Shown: positions 41,436 to 51,994 of the stretch, piece by piece
Position numbering within the stretch: position 1 is the stretch's first letter
Layout: each line of letters begins with the position of its first letter
Assembly: GCF_012569045.1 (NCBI RefSeq)
Contig: NZ_CP046196.1
Span: forward strand, 293,382 to 357,381
DNA: 64,000 nucleotides
Source of the DNA: Enterobacteriaceae endosymbiont of Donacia sparganii
GTDB lineage: Bacteria; Pseudomonadota; Gammaproteobacteria; Enterobacterales; Enterobacteriaceae
Direction: 5' to 3'
Notes under the pieces: model-generated
Database searches by the model: none
Seen by the model: only the letters and a program-made list of their open reading frames with translations
What the model was told of the DNA's origin: nothing
Made by a program: the position numbers and the translations under genes

Positions 41436-41981
41436 TTATCCTTTTTCTACTTGACGAAAATCTAAATCTACAGGAGTAGATCTACCAAAAATAGATACGG
41501 AAACTTTTAATCTACTTTTTTCATAATCTACTTCTTCTACTATCCCATTAAAATCAGAAAAAGGACCGTCTTTAACTCTAATCATTTCTCCTGGTTCAAA
41601 TATTGTTTTTGGTCTAGGTTTATCACCAATTTGTTGTAAACGTCCTATAATTGTATCTACTTCTTTATCATTAATAGGTATAGGATTATCAGATGTACCT
41701 CCGATAAAACCTAGAACTTTAGGTATACCACGTACTAGATGCCAACTTAATTCTTTCATTATCATATGAATTAATATATATCCTGGAAAAAATTTACGAT
41801 CACTTTTATATTTTTGTCCTCCACGTATTTCAATTATAGCTTCAGTTGGAACTAAAATTTTACCAAATAATTTATTCATATTATGAATTTTTATATATTC
41901 TTTTAATGAATTTACAATGCGATGCTCAAAACCAGAACGAACTTGAATAACATACCATTTTTTTTTTAAAGATTTATTCAT
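41436..41981 (-). CDS. nusG: transcription termination/antitermination protein NusG
   Basis: Elongation factor linking RNA polymerase to Rho or to the ribosome. The 181 aa length equals E. coli. The N-terminal NGN domain ([14 protein letters not shown]) and C-terminal KOW domain ([23 protein letters not shown]) are complete. It starts 2 bases after the secE stop, the usual tight secE-nusG coupling. Confidence 0.98.
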   Translation of the reverse strand: MNKSLKKKWYVIQVRSGFEHRIVNSLKEYIKIHNMNKLFGKILVPTEAIIEIRGGQKYKSDRKFFPGYILIHMIMKELSWHLVRGIPKVLGFIGGTSDNPIPINDKEVDTIIGRLQQIGDKPRPKTIFEPGEMIRVKDGPFSDFNGIVEEVDYEKSRLKVSVSIFGRSTPVDLDFRQVEKG

Positions 41982-41983
41982 TT

Positions 41984-42370
41984 TTATGTCCTAGTTCCAG
42001 TTAAAAATGATATTAAATAAATCAAAATACTATCTAATATATAAAAAATAATAGAGATTGTTATAATAATTATTATTATAATTAAAGTTGTATGCCAAGT
42101 ATCTTTATAAGTAGGCCATACAACTTTACGGGTTTCTATACGAGCATCATATATAAAAGAAAATAATTCTTGACCTTTTTTTGTAGATAATGTAATAAAA
42201 CTTACTAAAGTAAATATAAAAAAAAATAAAACTAAACGAATAGAAAAATTTATATTTTGATAATTATAATTTAAAATTATAGTAATAATTAATAAAGCTA
42301 CACTTATAATCCATTTTATAATATCGATCATATATTTATTTATATTTTTTTTAAATTTTACAATATTCAT
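41984..42370 (-). CDS. secE: protein translocase subunit SecE
   Basis: Essential clamp subunit of SecYEG. 128 aa (E. coli 127) with three predicted spans, and the conserved amphipathic segment plus third span [20 protein letters not shown]. It is directly downstream of tuf with a 143-base gap, so in this genome it belongs to a fused str/beta operon. secG is in the same window; secY is not. Confidence 0.96.
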   Translation of the reverse strand: MNIVKFKKNINKYMIDIIKWIISVALLIITIILNYNYQNINFSIRLVLFFFIFTLVSFITLSTKKGQELFSFIYDARIETRKVVWPTYKDTWHTTLIIIIIIITISIIFYILDSILIYLISFLTGTRT

Positions 42371-42513
42371 TGTATATTAACCAATAAAAAACTAATATAG
42401 AATAATATATAAATTATCAAGAAATTTTACTAATAATTTATTAAATATTTTTAAAATATTTATAAAAAAGTCAAAGTAATTAATTATTTTGCTAATCTTC
42501 TTTTATATTATTT

Positions 42514-43698
42514 TTATTGTAAAACCTTAGTAACTACTCCTGCACCAACAGTACGTCCTCCTTCACGAATTGCAAAACGTAAACCATTAGTCATTGCTAT
42601 AGGATTAATTAATGTAACAACCATATTAATATTATCTCCAGGCATAACCATTTCAATATTAGAAGGTAATTCTATAGTTCCAGTTACATCTGTAGTTCTA
42701 AAATAAAACTGGGGACGATATCCTTTAAAAAATGCTGTATGTCTTCCACCTTCATCTTTAGATAAAATATAAACTTCAGCTTCAAATTTAGTATGTGGTT
42801 TAATTGATCCTGGTTTAGCTAAAACCTGTCCTCTTTCTATATCTTCTCTTTTTATTCCTCTAAGAAGAATACCTACATTTTCACCAGCACGTCCTTCATC
42901 TAATAATTTACGAAACATTTCTACTCCAGTACAAATAGATTTTATAGTATTTCTGATACCTATAATTTCTACTTCTTCTCCTACTTTTATAACCCCTCTT
43001 TCTACTCTTCCTGTTACTACAGTACCTCTACCTGAAATTGAAAAAACATCTTCTATTGGTAACAGAAAAGGTTTATCAATAGCTCTTATAGGATTAGGTA
43101 TATAGTTATCTAAAGAATCTGCTAATTCAAATATTTTTTTTTCCCATTTTTTATCACCTTCAAGTGCTTTAAGAGCAGATCCTTGAATAATAGGAGTAGT
43201 ATCTCCTGGAAAATTATATTGTGTTAATAAATCACGTACTTCCATTTCTACTAATTCTAATAATTCATCATCATCAACCATATCACATTTATTAAGAAAA
43301 ACTATAATATAAGGTACTCCTACTTGTCTTGCTAACAAAATATGTTCTCTAGTTTGAGGCATAGGTCCATCTGTAGCAGCTACTACTAATATAGCTCCAT
43401 CCATTTGAGCTGCTCCTGTAATCATATTTTTTACATAATCAGCATGTCCAGGACAATCTACATGTGCATAATGACGATCTTTAGTATCATACTCAACATG
43501 AGATGTATTTATAGTTATACCTCTGGCTTTTTCTTCTGGAGCATTATCAATTTGATCAAAAGCTTTTGCTGCGCCACCGTATTTTTTAGATAAAACAGTT
43601 GTTATAGCTGATGTTAAAGTTGTTTTTCCATGATCAACATGTCCTATAGTACCTACATTAATATGAGTTTTAGAGCGTTCAAATTTTTCTTTAGACAC
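42514..43698 (-). CDS. tuf: elongation factor Tu
   Basis: GTPase that carries aminoacyl-tRNA to the ribosome. 394 aa like E. coli EF-Tu; GHVDHGKT (19-26), [12 protein letters not shown] and NKCD are intact. The start codon is GTG, as in E. coli, with AAGGA 9 bases upstream. It follows fusA, as tufA does, but precedes secE, as tufB does, so it seems to be a single gene made from or replacing both. In a reduced genome this is likely the only copy, although the window cannot prove that. Confidence 0.98.
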   Translation of the reverse strand: MSKEKFERSKTHINVGTIGHVDHGKTTLTSAITTVLSKKYGGAAKAFDQIDNAPEEKARGITINTSHVEYDTKDRHYAHVDCPGHADYVKNMITGAAQMDGAILVVAATDGPMPQTREHILLARQVGVPYIIVFLNKCDMVDDDELLELVEMEVRDLLTQYNFPGDTTPIIQGSALKALEGDKKWEKKIFELADSLDNYIPNPIRAIDKPFLLPIEDVFSISGRGTVVTGRVERGVIKVGEEVEIIGIRNTIKSICTGVEMFRKLLDEGRAGENVGILLRGIKREDIERGQVLAKPGSIKPHTKFEAEVYILSKDEGGRHTAFFKGYRPQFYFRTTDVTGTIELPSNIEMVMPGDNINMVVTLINPIAMTNGLRFAIREGGRTVGAGVVTKVLQ

Positions 43699-43749
43699 AA
43701 GATAATATCCTTCTAAATAAAGTAAGTGTATATAATTTATACTAAAATT

Positions 43750-45867
43750 CTATGATTTAGATCTAGATTCAATAATTATTTTTGCAATATTATTAGGTGC
43801 TTCAGTATATTTTAAAAATTCCATAGTATATGATGCTCGTCCCTTACTATAAGAACGTAAATCAGTAGCATAACCAAACATTTCTGATAATGGTACACAA
43901 GCACTTATAGTCTTTCCAGTAGGAATATTATTCATACCTTCTATAATTCCTCTTCTACGATTTAAATCTCCAATTACATCCCCCATATATTCTTCAGGAG
44001 TTTCAACTTCTACTTTCATTATAGGTTCAAGTAAAATAGGATTAGCTTTTTTAAATGCATTTTTAAATGCAATTGAGGCTGCTACCTTAAAAGCTAATTC
44101 AGAAGAATCTACATCATGATAAGATCCAAAATGAAGTCTCACTGCAATATTTACTACAGGGTAATTTGCCATAGGACCTGATTTTAACTGTTCCTGAATA
44201 CTTTTATCTATAGCTGAAATATATTCATTAGGTATTACACCACCTTTTATATCATTAGTAAATAAATAACCTACATTATTTTTTTGTTTTTTTAATGGAG
44301 AAATATCAATTACTACATGACCATATTGTCCTCTTCCACCTGTTTGTTTAATATATTTACCTTCTATATTATTTACACTATCTTGTATAGTTTCTCGATA
44401 AGAAACTTGAGGTTTACCAATATTAGCAGATATATTAAATTCTCTTTTCATTCTATCAACAATTATTTCTAAATGTAATTCACCCATTCCAGCAATAATA
44501 GTTTGATTTGTTTCTTGATCTGTCCAAGTTTTTAAAGAAGGATCTTCTTTAATAAGACGATGTAATGCTAAACCCATTTTTTCTTGATCTATTTTAGTTT
44601 TAGGTTCTATAGCAATAGATATAACAGGTTCAGGAAATTCCATTGTTTCTAAGATAATACATTCATTAATATTACATAATGTATCTCCTGTTGTAACATT
44701 TTTTAATCCAATAGCAGCTGCAATATCACCAGCATAAACTTTTTTTATTTCTTCTCTTTTATTAGCATGCATTTGAACAATTCTACCAATACGTTCTTTT
44801 TGTTTTTTTATAGGATTATATATAATTTCTCCACTACTAATAGTTCCTGAATATACTCTAAAAAAAGTTAAATTACCTACAAAAGAATCATTAGCTATTT
44901 TAAATGCTAGTGCAGAAAATAATTCATTATCATTAGCATTACGAGTTATTAACATTTTTTTATTATTGTCAGATATACCTTGAATTGGAGGAATATCTGA
45001 AGGTGATGGTAAATAATCAATTACTGCATCTAATAATGCTTGTACACCTTTATTTTTAAAGGCTGAACCACATGTTATTAAAGTAATTTCGTTATTTATT
45101 ACTCTTCTTCTTAAAGAAGATTTAATTTCTTTTATAGAAATTTCTAAACCATTTAAATATTTTTCTAATAATATTTCATTAGTTTCAACTGCAGTTTCTA
45201 TTAATTTTTGACGCCATAATTTAACTTCTTTTTTCATATTTATGGGTATATCAATATAATTACAACTTATTCCTTGATCATTTTCATTCCAATTTAATGC
45301 TTTCATTTGTATTAGATCAATAATTCCAGTAAATTTATCTTCTGAACCTATTGGTAATTGCAATGGAACAGCTTCTGTTAATAAATTATCTTGTATTTGT
45401 TTAATAACTTTTATAAAGTTAGCTCCCATTCTATCCATTTTATTGATAAAAGCAATTCTAGGTACTTTATATTTATTTGCTTGTCTCCATACTGTTTCTG
45501 ATTGAGGTTGTACTCCTCCTACAGCACAATAAATCATTACAACTCCATCTAATATTCTCATGGAACGTTCTACTTCAATTGTAAAATCTACATGTCCTGG
45601 TGTATCAATAATGTTAATTCTATGTGATTTATATTGATTAAACATTCCTGACCAAAATGCTGTAGTAGCAGCCGAAGTAATAGTAATACCTCTTTCTTGT
45701 TCTTGTGCCATCCAATCCATTGTAGCAGCACCATCATGAACCTCGCCTATTTTATGATTTACTCCTGTATAAAATAAAATTCTTTCAGTTGTAGTAGTTT
45801 TACCAGCATCAATATGTGCGCTAATACCAATATTACGATATCGTTTTATAGGAGTTGTCCTACTCAT
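43750..45867 (-). CDS. fusA: elongation factor G
   Basis: GTPase for ribosomal translocation and, with RRF, ribosome recycling. 705 aa (E. coli 704). AHIDAGKTT (17-25), [19 protein letters not shown] and the domain IV/V blocks ([26 protein letters not shown]) are conserved. It is preceded by rpsG (165-base gap) and followed by tuf (51-base gap). Confidence 0.99.
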   Translation of the reverse strand: MSRTTPIKRYRNIGISAHIDAGKTTTTERILFYTGVNHKIGEVHDGAATMDWMAQEQERGITITSAATTAFWSGMFNQYKSHRINIIDTPGHVDFTIEVERSMRILDGVVMIYCAVGGVQPQSETVWRQANKYKVPRIAFINKMDRMGANFIKVIKQIQDNLLTEAVPLQLPIGSEDKFTGIIDLIQMKALNWNENDQGISCNYIDIPINMKKEVKLWRQKLIETAVETNEILLEKYLNGLEISIKEIKSSLRRRVINNEITLITCGSAFKNKGVQALLDAVIDYLPSPSDIPPIQGISDNNKKMLITRNANDNELFSALAFKIANDSFVGNLTFFRVYSGTISSGEIIYNPIKKQKERIGRIVQMHANKREEIKKVYAGDIAAAIGLKNVTTGDTLCNINECIILETMEFPEPVISIAIEPKTKIDQEKMGLALHRLIKEDPSLKTWTDQETNQTIIAGMGELHLEIIVDRMKREFNISANIGKPQVSYRETIQDSVNNIEGKYIKQTGGRGQYGHVVIDISPLKKQKNNVGYLFTNDIKGGVIPNEYISAIDKSIQEQLKSGPMANYPVVNIAVRLHFGSYHDVDSSELAFKVAASIAFKNAFKKANPILLEPIMKVEVETPEEYMGDVIGDLNRRRGIIEGMNNIPTGKTISACVPLSEMFGYATDLRSYSKGRASYTMEFLKYTEAPNNIAKIIIESRSKS

Positions 45868-46032
45868 ATATTATTCCTCTATTTTATTATATAAAAAATT
45901 TCAACATTATATTAAATATTATTTTTTAATAAAAAAATAAAATATTAATTTAGCTACAACATATTTTATTGATTAATTTTTTCATTTTTATTTTAGATTT
46001 AAATTACTTAAATTTTATTTTTAGTAATATTT

Positions 46033-46503
46033 TTACCAACGATAATGAGCAAATGCTTTATTAGCTTCTGCCATTTTATGTATTTCTTCACGTTTTTTAA
46101 CTGCATTTCCTTTATTTTCTAAAGCATCTAAAATTTCATTAGTTAATTTTAAAATCATAGATTTTTCTTGTCTTTTTCTTGCAGCATTAACTAACCAACG
46201 CATTGCTAAAGTATTTCTTCTTGTAGGTCTTATTTCTACAGGAACTTGATATGTTGATCCTCCTACTCTTCTTGATTTTACTTCAACTATAGGTTTTACA
46301 TTTTCTAATGCACTTAAAAAAATATCTATTTCATTTTTTCCTATTTTTTTTTTAATTCTTCTTAAAGAAGAATAAACAATAAATTCTGCAATAGATTTTT
46401 TACCACTTACCATAAGTAAATTTATAAATTTAGCTACTAAATCTGATTCAAATTGAGGATCTGGTAGTATTTTACGTTGATTAATTATACGTCTACGAGG
46501 CAT
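46033..46503 (-). CDS. rpsG: 30S ribosomal protein S7
   Basis: Primary 16S rRNA-binding protein of the 30S head. 156 aa, the short form of enteric S7. [31 protein letters not shown] and [10 protein letters not shown] are conserved. The 165-base gap to fusA is longer than that in E. coli (about 97 bases), where S7 regulates translation; no gene is seen in it. Confidence 0.98.
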   Translation of the reverse strand: MPRRRIINQRKILPDPQFESDLVAKFINLLMVSGKKSIAEFIVYSSLRRIKKKIGKNEIDIFLSALENVKPIVEVKSRRVGGSTYQVPVEIRPTRRNTLAMRWLVNAARKRQEKSMILKLTNEILDALENKGNAVKKREEIHKMAEANKAFAHYRW

Positions 46504-46574
46504 AGTAATATTACTCCATTATTTTAATAATATTTTAATAAATTTAATTCATAAAAAAATAATATTTTAAAATA

Positions 46575-46946
46575 TTATTTAGGTTTTTTTGCACCATATT
46601 TTGATCTTCCTTTTTTACGATCTTTAACTCCAGTGCAATCTAAGGAACCTCTAATAGTATGATATCTAACACCAGGTAGATCTTTTACTCTACCTCCTCT
46701 TATTAAAATTACAGAATGTTCCTGTAAATTATGTCCTTCACCAGAAATATAAGAAGTAACTTCAAAACCATTTGTTAATCTTACTCTACATACTTTACGT
46801 AAAGCAGAATTTGGTTTTTTGGGAGTTGTTGTATATACTTTTGTACATACTCCTCTTTTTTGGGGACTAGAATTTAAAGCAGGAACATTTGTTTTTATTA
46901 TTTTATTTTTTCTATGGTTACGAACTAGTTGATTAATTGTTGCCAT
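46575..46946 (-). CDS. rpsL: 30S ribosomal protein S12
   Basis: Decoding-centre protein, 123 aa (E. coli 124). [14 protein letters not shown] and [15 protein letters not shown] have the wild-type lysines at the positions where streptomycin-resistance changes occur. First gene of the str-type operon, after tusB as in E. coli. Confidence 0.99.
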   Translation of the reverse strand: MATINQLVRNHRKNKIIKTNVPALNSSPQKRGVCTKVYTTTPKKPNSALRKVCRVRLTNGFEVTSYISGEGHNLQEHSVILIRGGRVKDLPGVRYHTIRGSLDCTGVKDRKKGRSKYGAKKPK

Positions 46947-47007
46947 GTTTTTTCCTAAATTTAATAATTTAAATTTATTTTAAATAAATATTTTTATTTT
47001 TAAATAA

Positions 47008-47307
47008 TTACCATATTATTTGTTTTTTATGTTTTATAATTAAATCAACAAATTTTGTATAATTTATACGTATAATATTTTTTGAAATATTTAAATCTAA
47101 ACCTCTAGCTAATATATCATCATTTATTGCAAATATTAATAATTTCATTTTTTGTTTAATTCTAATAATTTTTTGTATATAAATACTATTTTTTAATCCA
47201 GCTAAGACTCCATCTTGAATTAATAATAAATTATCATTTTTATTTAAAAATTTTAATAATAAAGAAAAATTACAAGATTCTGGAGAATTAAATAAGGTAT
47301 ATAACAT
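47008..47307 (-). CDS. tusB: sulfur relay protein TusB
   Basis: Subunit of the TusBCD complex that passes persulfide sulfur towards MnmA for 2-thiolation of wobble uridine 34 in tRNA. 99 aa (E. coli 95). MLYTLFNSP, LLLIQDGVLAGL and AINDDILARGLDLNIS match the family. It ends the tusDCB run just upstream of rpsL. The partners TusA, TusE and MnmA are not in this window. Confidence 0.94.
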   Translation of the reverse strand: MLYTLFNSPESCNFSLLLKFLNKNDNLLLIQDGVLAGLKNSIYIQKIIRIKQKMKLLIFAINDDILARGLDLNISKNIIRINYTKFVDLIIKHKKQIIW

Positions 47308-47327
47308 ATAAGAGTATTTTTATTTAA

Positions 47328-47693
47328 TTAAAACTTGATAATTATATTATAATTATTAAGTCTTTTTTCCCATATTAATGGCTTTATAATTTTAACTGGA
47401 ACAATCCAATTATTTTTTTTATAATTTTTTATTCCTAAAATTTTTAAAGATTCTGAACAAATAAAATAATTATTAATATTACATAATTTTAAAATACTAA
47501 AATTATTACTATAATTTTTTAATAAAAATTTTTTTGTTTTTTGTTTCTTTTGTAGTTGAAAAATACCATCTCCTATAAAAAATAAAGCTATATCCTCAGT
47601 AAATGAGGATATAGAAATTATTGCATCAAGTCCTTCTTTACTAATACTATTTCCATAAGGAGATTTTGAAAATATAAATGCTATTTTATTCAT
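47328..47693 (-). CDS. tusC: sulfur relay protein TusC
   Basis: Middle subunit of TusBCD. 121 aa (E. coli 119). KIAFIFSKSPYGNSISKEGLDAIISISSF and LFFIGDGIFQL match the family. The start overlaps the tusD stop in a TAATG arrangement, implying translational coupling. The protein is Asn/Lys/Ile-rich but full length. Confidence 0.93.
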   Translation of the reverse strand: MNKIAFIFSKSPYGNSISKEGLDAIISISSFTEDIALFFIGDGIFQLQKKQKTKKFLLKNYSNNFSILKLCNINNYFICSESLKILGIKNYKKNNWIVPVKIIKPLIWEKRLNNYNIIIKF

Positions 47694-48094
47694 TAAAATT
47701 GAACTAAGTAATCACAAGTTAATATTGATTTTGTAAATGTACTTAAAGTAGTTATTTTAAATTTATTATCAATGATATAATTATTTTGATTTAAATCTAA
47801 AGAATTATTTTTATAAGAACTATCTTTTAGAATTAAACCTCTTTTTTTAGCAGATGTAATACATATATATAAATTTATATGATATTTTATACTTAATTCT
47901 TTCCAAGAATTAAGTAAATTAAACTCATCTTTATTAAATTTAATATTTTTATTAGCATTACATACTCCATCACGATAAAAAAATATATTTTTAACTATTT
48001 TTTTTTTCTGTATAACTGCTTTAGTAAATAAATATGCAGAATAAGAATTTTGCGTATTATATGGAGCTTCGGTTATTAAAATTACAAAAATCAT
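47693..48094 (-). CDS. tusD: sulfurtransferase TusD
   Basis: Persulfide-carrying subunit of TusBCD; the active cysteine is conserved as C78 in LYICITSAKKRG. 133 aa (E. coli 128), ending LTCDYLVQF as in E. coli. An AGGT lies 10 bases before the ATG. It follows fkpA; yheO, between them in E. coli, is absent. The 97-base gap to fkpA includes a 16-base palindrome (48115-48130). Confidence 0.95.
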   Translation of the reverse strand: MIFVILITEAPYNTQNSYSAYLFTKAVIQKKKIVKNIFFYRDGVCNANKNIKFNKDEFNLLNSWKELSIKYHINLYICITSAKKRGLILKDSSYKNNSLDLNQNNYIIDNKFKITTLSTFTKSILTCDYLVQF

Positions 48095-48191
48095 ATTATT
48101 TTAAACCTAAAATGTATAAAATATTTTATATATTAAAATATTTATATTACTTATATATACAATTTTATATAAATAAAAAATCTTTATTTAA

Positions 48192-49037
48192 TTACTTTTT
48201 AGATAATGAATTTTTTATATCAACAAGTTCAATTTCAAATATTAAAGTAGAATTAGTTGGTATACCAGAAATTATTTCTAAACCATAAGCTAATTTAGGA
48301 GGTACAACTAATGTTATTTTACCACCTTTTTTTATATATTTTAGACCTTCTTTCCAACCAGGAATTACTTGTTTTAAACTTATAAATAAAGGTTTATTTG
48401 GTTCTGTATTATCAAATTCTGTACCATCAATTAATTTTCCAGTATATTTAATAACAATTATTTGATTATTATTAGTAATTTTTTTACCAGAACCCATTTT
48501 GTTAATTTTATATACTAATCCACTTTTACTTTTTTTAACATTTTTTCTTTTTAAAAATTTTTTAATATATTTTTGACCTATATTTTTATTTATTTTTGAT
48601 TCATCTTGAAATTCATCTGGGGTAAAAGACTTTACATTTGAATCATATAATTTAAGAACTCTATCCATTTCATTATCAGAAAGTTTATATTTTTCATCTA
48701 ATGAATCAGATACACCTTGAAGAATAAATTTCTTATTTAATATAATTTTTAATGTTTTTTGTATTTGAAATGTACGAGATAGATATTTCCCTATTGCTGT
48801 TCCTAGAGCATAAGACATTTTATCACTATCATTTTTAAAAAATTTTGCTTTTTTTTTATTTTTTATATTGTGTTTTTTTTTGTGAATTATTGCTTTTTTT
48901 TTAACAAAAGTTTTATTTTTACCTTTATTCCACCATGATACATTATTTAATGTAGATGCATTTACTGTAGATACATTTAATCCAATACTTAAAAGTAATA
49001 CAATAAATATTGATATTTTTTTAGTAAAAAATTTCAT
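48192..49037 (-). CDS. fkpA: periplasmic FKBP-type peptidyl-prolyl isomerase FkpA
   Basis: Periplasmic chaperone and prolyl isomerase for envelope proteins. 281 aa (E. coli 270). A Sec signal peptide is visible (Lys at 6-7, hydrophobic core 8-20, probable cut after A27 in VNA). The N-terminal dimerisation domain (KMSYALGTAIGKYL) is followed by an FKBP domain (VIKYTGKLIDGTEFDN, VIPGWKEGLKYIKKGGKITLVVPPKLAYG, STLIFEIELVDI). A Lys-rich stretch follows the signal. GGAG lies 5 bases before the ATG. Its presence implies a periplasm with proteins to fold. Confidence 0.96.
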   Translation of the reverse strand: MKFFTKKISIFIVLLLSIGLNVSTVNASTLNNVSWWNKGKNKTFVKKKAIIHKKKHNIKNKKKAKFFKNDSDKMSYALGTAIGKYLSRTFQIQKTLKIILNKKFILQGVSDSLDEKYKLSDNEMDRVLKLYDSNVKSFTPDEFQDESKINKNIGQKYIKKFLKRKNVKKSKSGLVYKINKMGSGKKITNNNQIIVIKYTGKLIDGTEFDNTEPNKPLFISLKQVIPGWKEGLKYIKKGGKITLVVPPKLAYGLEIISGIPTNSTLIFEIELVDIKNSLSKK

Positions 49038-49094
49038 TTTTTCTCCAAAATTTTTTAATAAGATTATTAATTTAATATAACATATTAAAATTTA

Positions 49095-49132
49095 TATATA
49101 AAATAAGATAATTTGTTATCTTATTTTATATA
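49095..49132 (-). terminator. 17-bp perfect hairpin after asd
   Basis: A perfect 17-bp inverted repeat (49095-49111 with 49116-49132) with loop TTTG lies 57 bases past the asd stop and 57 bases before the fkpA start; AT-rich sequence with T runs follows on the minus strand. Only one G-C pair is in the stem. Most likely the asd terminator. Confidence 0.65.
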
Positions 49133-49188
49133 AAATATTACTTTCAATAAGAAAAAAAAACAAGTTTAAATATTAATTTTATCAAAAT

Positions 49189-50301
49189 TTAAATTAATAA
49201 TTTTAACATTCTTCTTAATGGTTCAGATGCACCCCAAAGTAATTGATCACCTACTGAAAAAATTGAAAAACAATTTTTGTCTATATTTAATTTTTTTATT
49301 CTCCCAATAGCTATATCTAATTTACCACTAATAAAAGATGGAGTAAGAAAATTAATAGTATCATTAAAATTATTTGGTATAATTTTTACCCATTTATTAT
49401 GAGAATTAAGAATATTTGTAATATTATCTATAGATAAATCTTTATTTAATTTAATTGTAAAAGATTGACTATGTGAACGTAAAGTAGCTACTCGGACACA
49501 TATTCCATCAATTGGAATAATTTTATTAGTATTTAATATTTTATTAGTCTCAAATTGTCCTTTCCATTCTTCTTTTGTTTGTCCACTATTATCTATTTTT
49601 TTATCTATCCACGGAATTAAACTATTAATTAAAGGAACATGAAAATTATTTTTAGGAAAATTAGAAGAATTTATTTGTTTTGAAATTTCTTGTTCTATAT
49701 CTAGAATATTAATAGAAGAATTCTTTATTAAAGAAGGTATATTTTTATATACATATTGTATTTGACAGATAAGTTCTTTCATAAATTTTGAACCAGCACC
49801 TGATGCTGCTTGATATGTAGAAACAGAAATCCAATCAATTAAATTATTTTTAAATAACCCTCCTAAAGCCATTAACATTAAACTAACAGTACAATTACCT
49901 CCTATAAATGTTTTTATTCCCATATTTATTTTTTGTTGTATATATTCTAAATTAATAGGATCTAGAACAATAATAGCATTATCTAATGTTCTTAAATTAG
50001 CAGCTGCATCTATCCAGTAACCTTGCCAACCCATTTTACGTAATTTAAAATAAACTCTATTCGTATATTGACTACCTTGACATGTTATAATTATATCTAA
50101 TTCAAATAATTTTTCAAAATTATAAGCATTTTCTAATTTTTTAGATTTATTTTTTATATTTAAATTAGATATTAATTTTCCATATTGAGAAGTAGTAAAA
50201 AAAATAGCATGTATATTATTAAAATCTTTTTTTTTTAACATTCTATTTATAAGAACAGAACCTACCATACCACGCCAACCAACAAATCCTACTTTTTTCA
50301 T
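49189..50301 (-). CDS. asd: aspartate-semialdehyde dehydrogenase
   Basis: NADPH enzyme that reduces aspartyl phosphate to the semialdehyde, the branch point to lysine/diaminopimelate, threonine and methionine. 370 aa (E. coli 367). VGWRGMVGSVL (nucleotide loop, 7-17), catalytic cysteine C137 in FIGGNCTVS, QAASGAG and the catalytic His in RSHSQSF (about residue 278) are intact. AAGGT lies 6 bases before the ATG. No operon partner; it stands between ung and fkpA, which is not the E. coli order. Confidence 0.98.
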   Translation of the reverse strand: MKKVGFVGWRGMVGSVLINRMLKKKDFNNIHAIFFTTSQYGKLISNLNIKNKSKKLENAYNFEKLFELDIIITCQGSQYTNRVYFKLRKMGWQGYWIDAAANLRTLDNAIIVLDPINLEYIQQKINMGIKTFIGGNCTVSLMLMALGGLFKNNLIDWISVSTYQAASGAGSKFMKELICQIQYVYKNIPSLIKNSSINILDIEQEISKQINSSNFPKNNFHVPLINSLIPWIDKKIDNSGQTKEEWKGQFETNKILNTNKIIPIDGICVRVATLRSHSQSFTIKLNKDLSIDNITNILNSHNKWVKIIPNNFNDTINFLTPSFISGKLDIAIGRIKKLNIDKNCFSIFSVGDQLLWGASEPLRRMLKLLI

Positions 50302-50462
50302 TATTTAACCTTATAAAAATGATATTTTATTTAATTATTTTATATAAATTTTTTATATAAAAAAATATATTTTAATTTCTAAGTTTTAAAATAAAAAATT
50401 TTAATTAATAAAAAATAAAAATTATAATATAAATAATTTTTAACTAAATTTTATTATATTAA

Positions 50463-51134
50463 TTAATCTATACTCCAATTAACTGGTTTTTTTTTTTTTA
50501 AAATAAGATATTTATTTGTTTTAGAAAAATGTTTACAAAAATAAAATCCTTTATAACAGGATAAAGGTGAGGGATGAGATGTAGTTAAAACTAAATTTTT
50601 TGATGTTATAAAATAAATTTTTTTTTTAGCATATGAACCCCATAATAAAAAAACAATATTTTTATAATAAGAGTTAATTATTTTAATAACGTTATTTGTA
50701 AAAATCTCCCAACCAATATTATAATGAGATTGAGGTTTACCTTTTTCTACTGTTAAAATAGAATTTAATAACATCACTCCTTCATTAACCCAATTTATTA
50801 AATACCCATGATTAGGAATTTTAAAACTAGGTATATCAAATTTTATTGCTTTATAAATATTTTTTAATGTAGGAGGAATGATTATATCAGGCATAACAGA
50901 AAAAGCAAAACCATTAGCTTGATTAAGGCCATAATATGGATCTTGACCTATAATTACTACTTTTAGATTATTGAAATTTATTTTTTTAAAAATATTAAAA
51001 ATATATTTTTTTTGAGGATAGATGATTTTATTATTATTAATATCTGTATTAATTTTATTAATTAATTTTATAAAATAATTTTTTTTTTTTTCTTGCTGGA
51101 AAAATTTTTTCCATATAAAATTTTTATTTTTCAT
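50463..51134 (-). CDS. ung: uracil-DNA glycosylase
   Basis: Removes uracil from DNA, the first step of base-excision repair of deaminated cytosine. 223 aa (E. coli 229). The catalytic water-activating motif reads GQDPYYG (D65; E. coli GQDPYHG), and the catalytic His is present in HPSPLS (H187). LNSILTVEKGKPQSH and LLWGSYAKKK match the family. Keeping ung in a genome with extreme AT bias is notable. It is divergent from rpsF. Confidence 0.96.
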   Translation of the reverse strand: MKNKNFIWKKFFQQEKKKNYFIKLINKINTDINNNKIIYPQKKYIFNIFKKINFNNLKVVIIGQDPYYGLNQANGFAFSVMPDIIIPPTLKNIYKAIKFDIPSFKIPNHGYLINWVNEGVMLLNSILTVEKGKPQSHYNIGWEIFTNNVIKIINSYYKNIVFLLWGSYAKKKIYFITSKNLVLTTSHPSPLSCYKGFYFCKHFSKTNKYLILKKKKPVNWSID

Positions 51135-51281
51135 TATAATATTTAATTTTTTAAAATATAAATTTAATAATCTAAAAAGACATTCTATTATGTTAATATC
51201 AAAAAATAAAATTTTTTATTATAATTTAGATCCTTGTTTTTGACATTTGTTTAAAAACTTTAACCATAAGGTAAATATAAA

Positions 51282-51647
51282 ATGAAATATTATGAAATAA
51301 TGTTAATAATACATCCAGATCAAAGTAATGAAATTAATAATATTATAAAATATTATAGAGAATTTATGCAAAAAAATAATTGTTTAATTTCAAGATTTGA
51401 AGATTGGGGAAGAAGACAATTAGCATATCCCATATTAAAATTACACAAAGCACACTATATTTTAATAAATATCATTTTAAATGATACTAGTATAATAAAA
51501 AATATTGAAAATAATTTAAGAATTAATGAAAATATTATAAGATATCTTATAATTAGAACAAAAACAGAAAGAAAAGATATATCTTATATTTTAAAAGCAA
51601 AAGATGAACGTCAAGAAAAACGTAATGATATTATAAAAACAATATAG
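51282..51647 (+). CDS. rpsF: 30S ribosomal protein S6
   Basis: Small-subunit platform protein that binds together with S18. 121 aa (E. coli 131-135), missing the acidic C-terminal tail. MKYYEIMLIIHPDQS, EDWGRRQLAYPI and HKAHYILI are conserved. AAGG lies 10 bases before the ATG. First gene of rpsF-rpsR-rplI; priB, which follows rpsF in E. coli, is absent from the 58-base gap. Confidence 0.98.
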   Translation: MKYYEIMLIIHPDQSNEINNIIKYYREFMQKNNCLISRFEDWGRRQLAYPILKLHKAHYILINIILNDTSIIKNIENNLRINENIIRYLIIRTKTERKDISYILKAKDERQEKRNDIIKTI

Positions 51648-51705
51648 TAGTATAAAAATTTTCTAAATTAAATAAATTTGTATTATAAATATTTGGAGTT
51701 ATATA

Positions 51706-51933
51706 ATGGTACGTTATTTCCGCCGTCGTAAATTTTGTCGTTTTACAGCAGAAGGAATTAAAGAAATTGATTATAAAGATATTCATATTTTAAAGAATTT
51801 TATTACTGAAAGTGGTAAAATTGTACCTAGCAGGATTACTGGTACTAAAGCAAAATATCAACGTCAATTAACTAAAGCAATAAAATTAGCAAGATATTTA
51901 TCTTTAATATCTTATACTGATCATCATAAATAA
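51706..51933 (+). CDS. rpsR: 30S ribosomal protein S18
   Basis: Partner of S6 on the platform. 75 aa as in E. coli; [27 protein letters not shown] and [14 protein letters not shown] are conserved. GGAG lies 7 bases before the ATG. Confidence 0.98.
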   Translation: MVRYFRRRKFCRFTAEGIKEIDYKDIHILKNFITESGKIVPSRITGTKAKYQRQLTKAIKLARYLSLISYTDHHK

Positions 51934-51994
51934 ATTTATAAAATTATTATTTTTTGTTTTAAATATAAGTTTTAATTTTAAAGAGTATTAAATA

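Noticed and set aside
42394..42420. Possible promoter before secE (TTGATA and TATATT)
   Set aside because: The spacer is only 15 bases, and in such AT-rich DNA similar pairs occur often; not strong enough to annotate.
48034..48288. A plus-strand frame across the tusD-fkpA gap
   Set aside because: It overlaps the conserved start of tusD and end of fkpA and encodes a Tyr/Lys-rich sequence without recognisable motifs.
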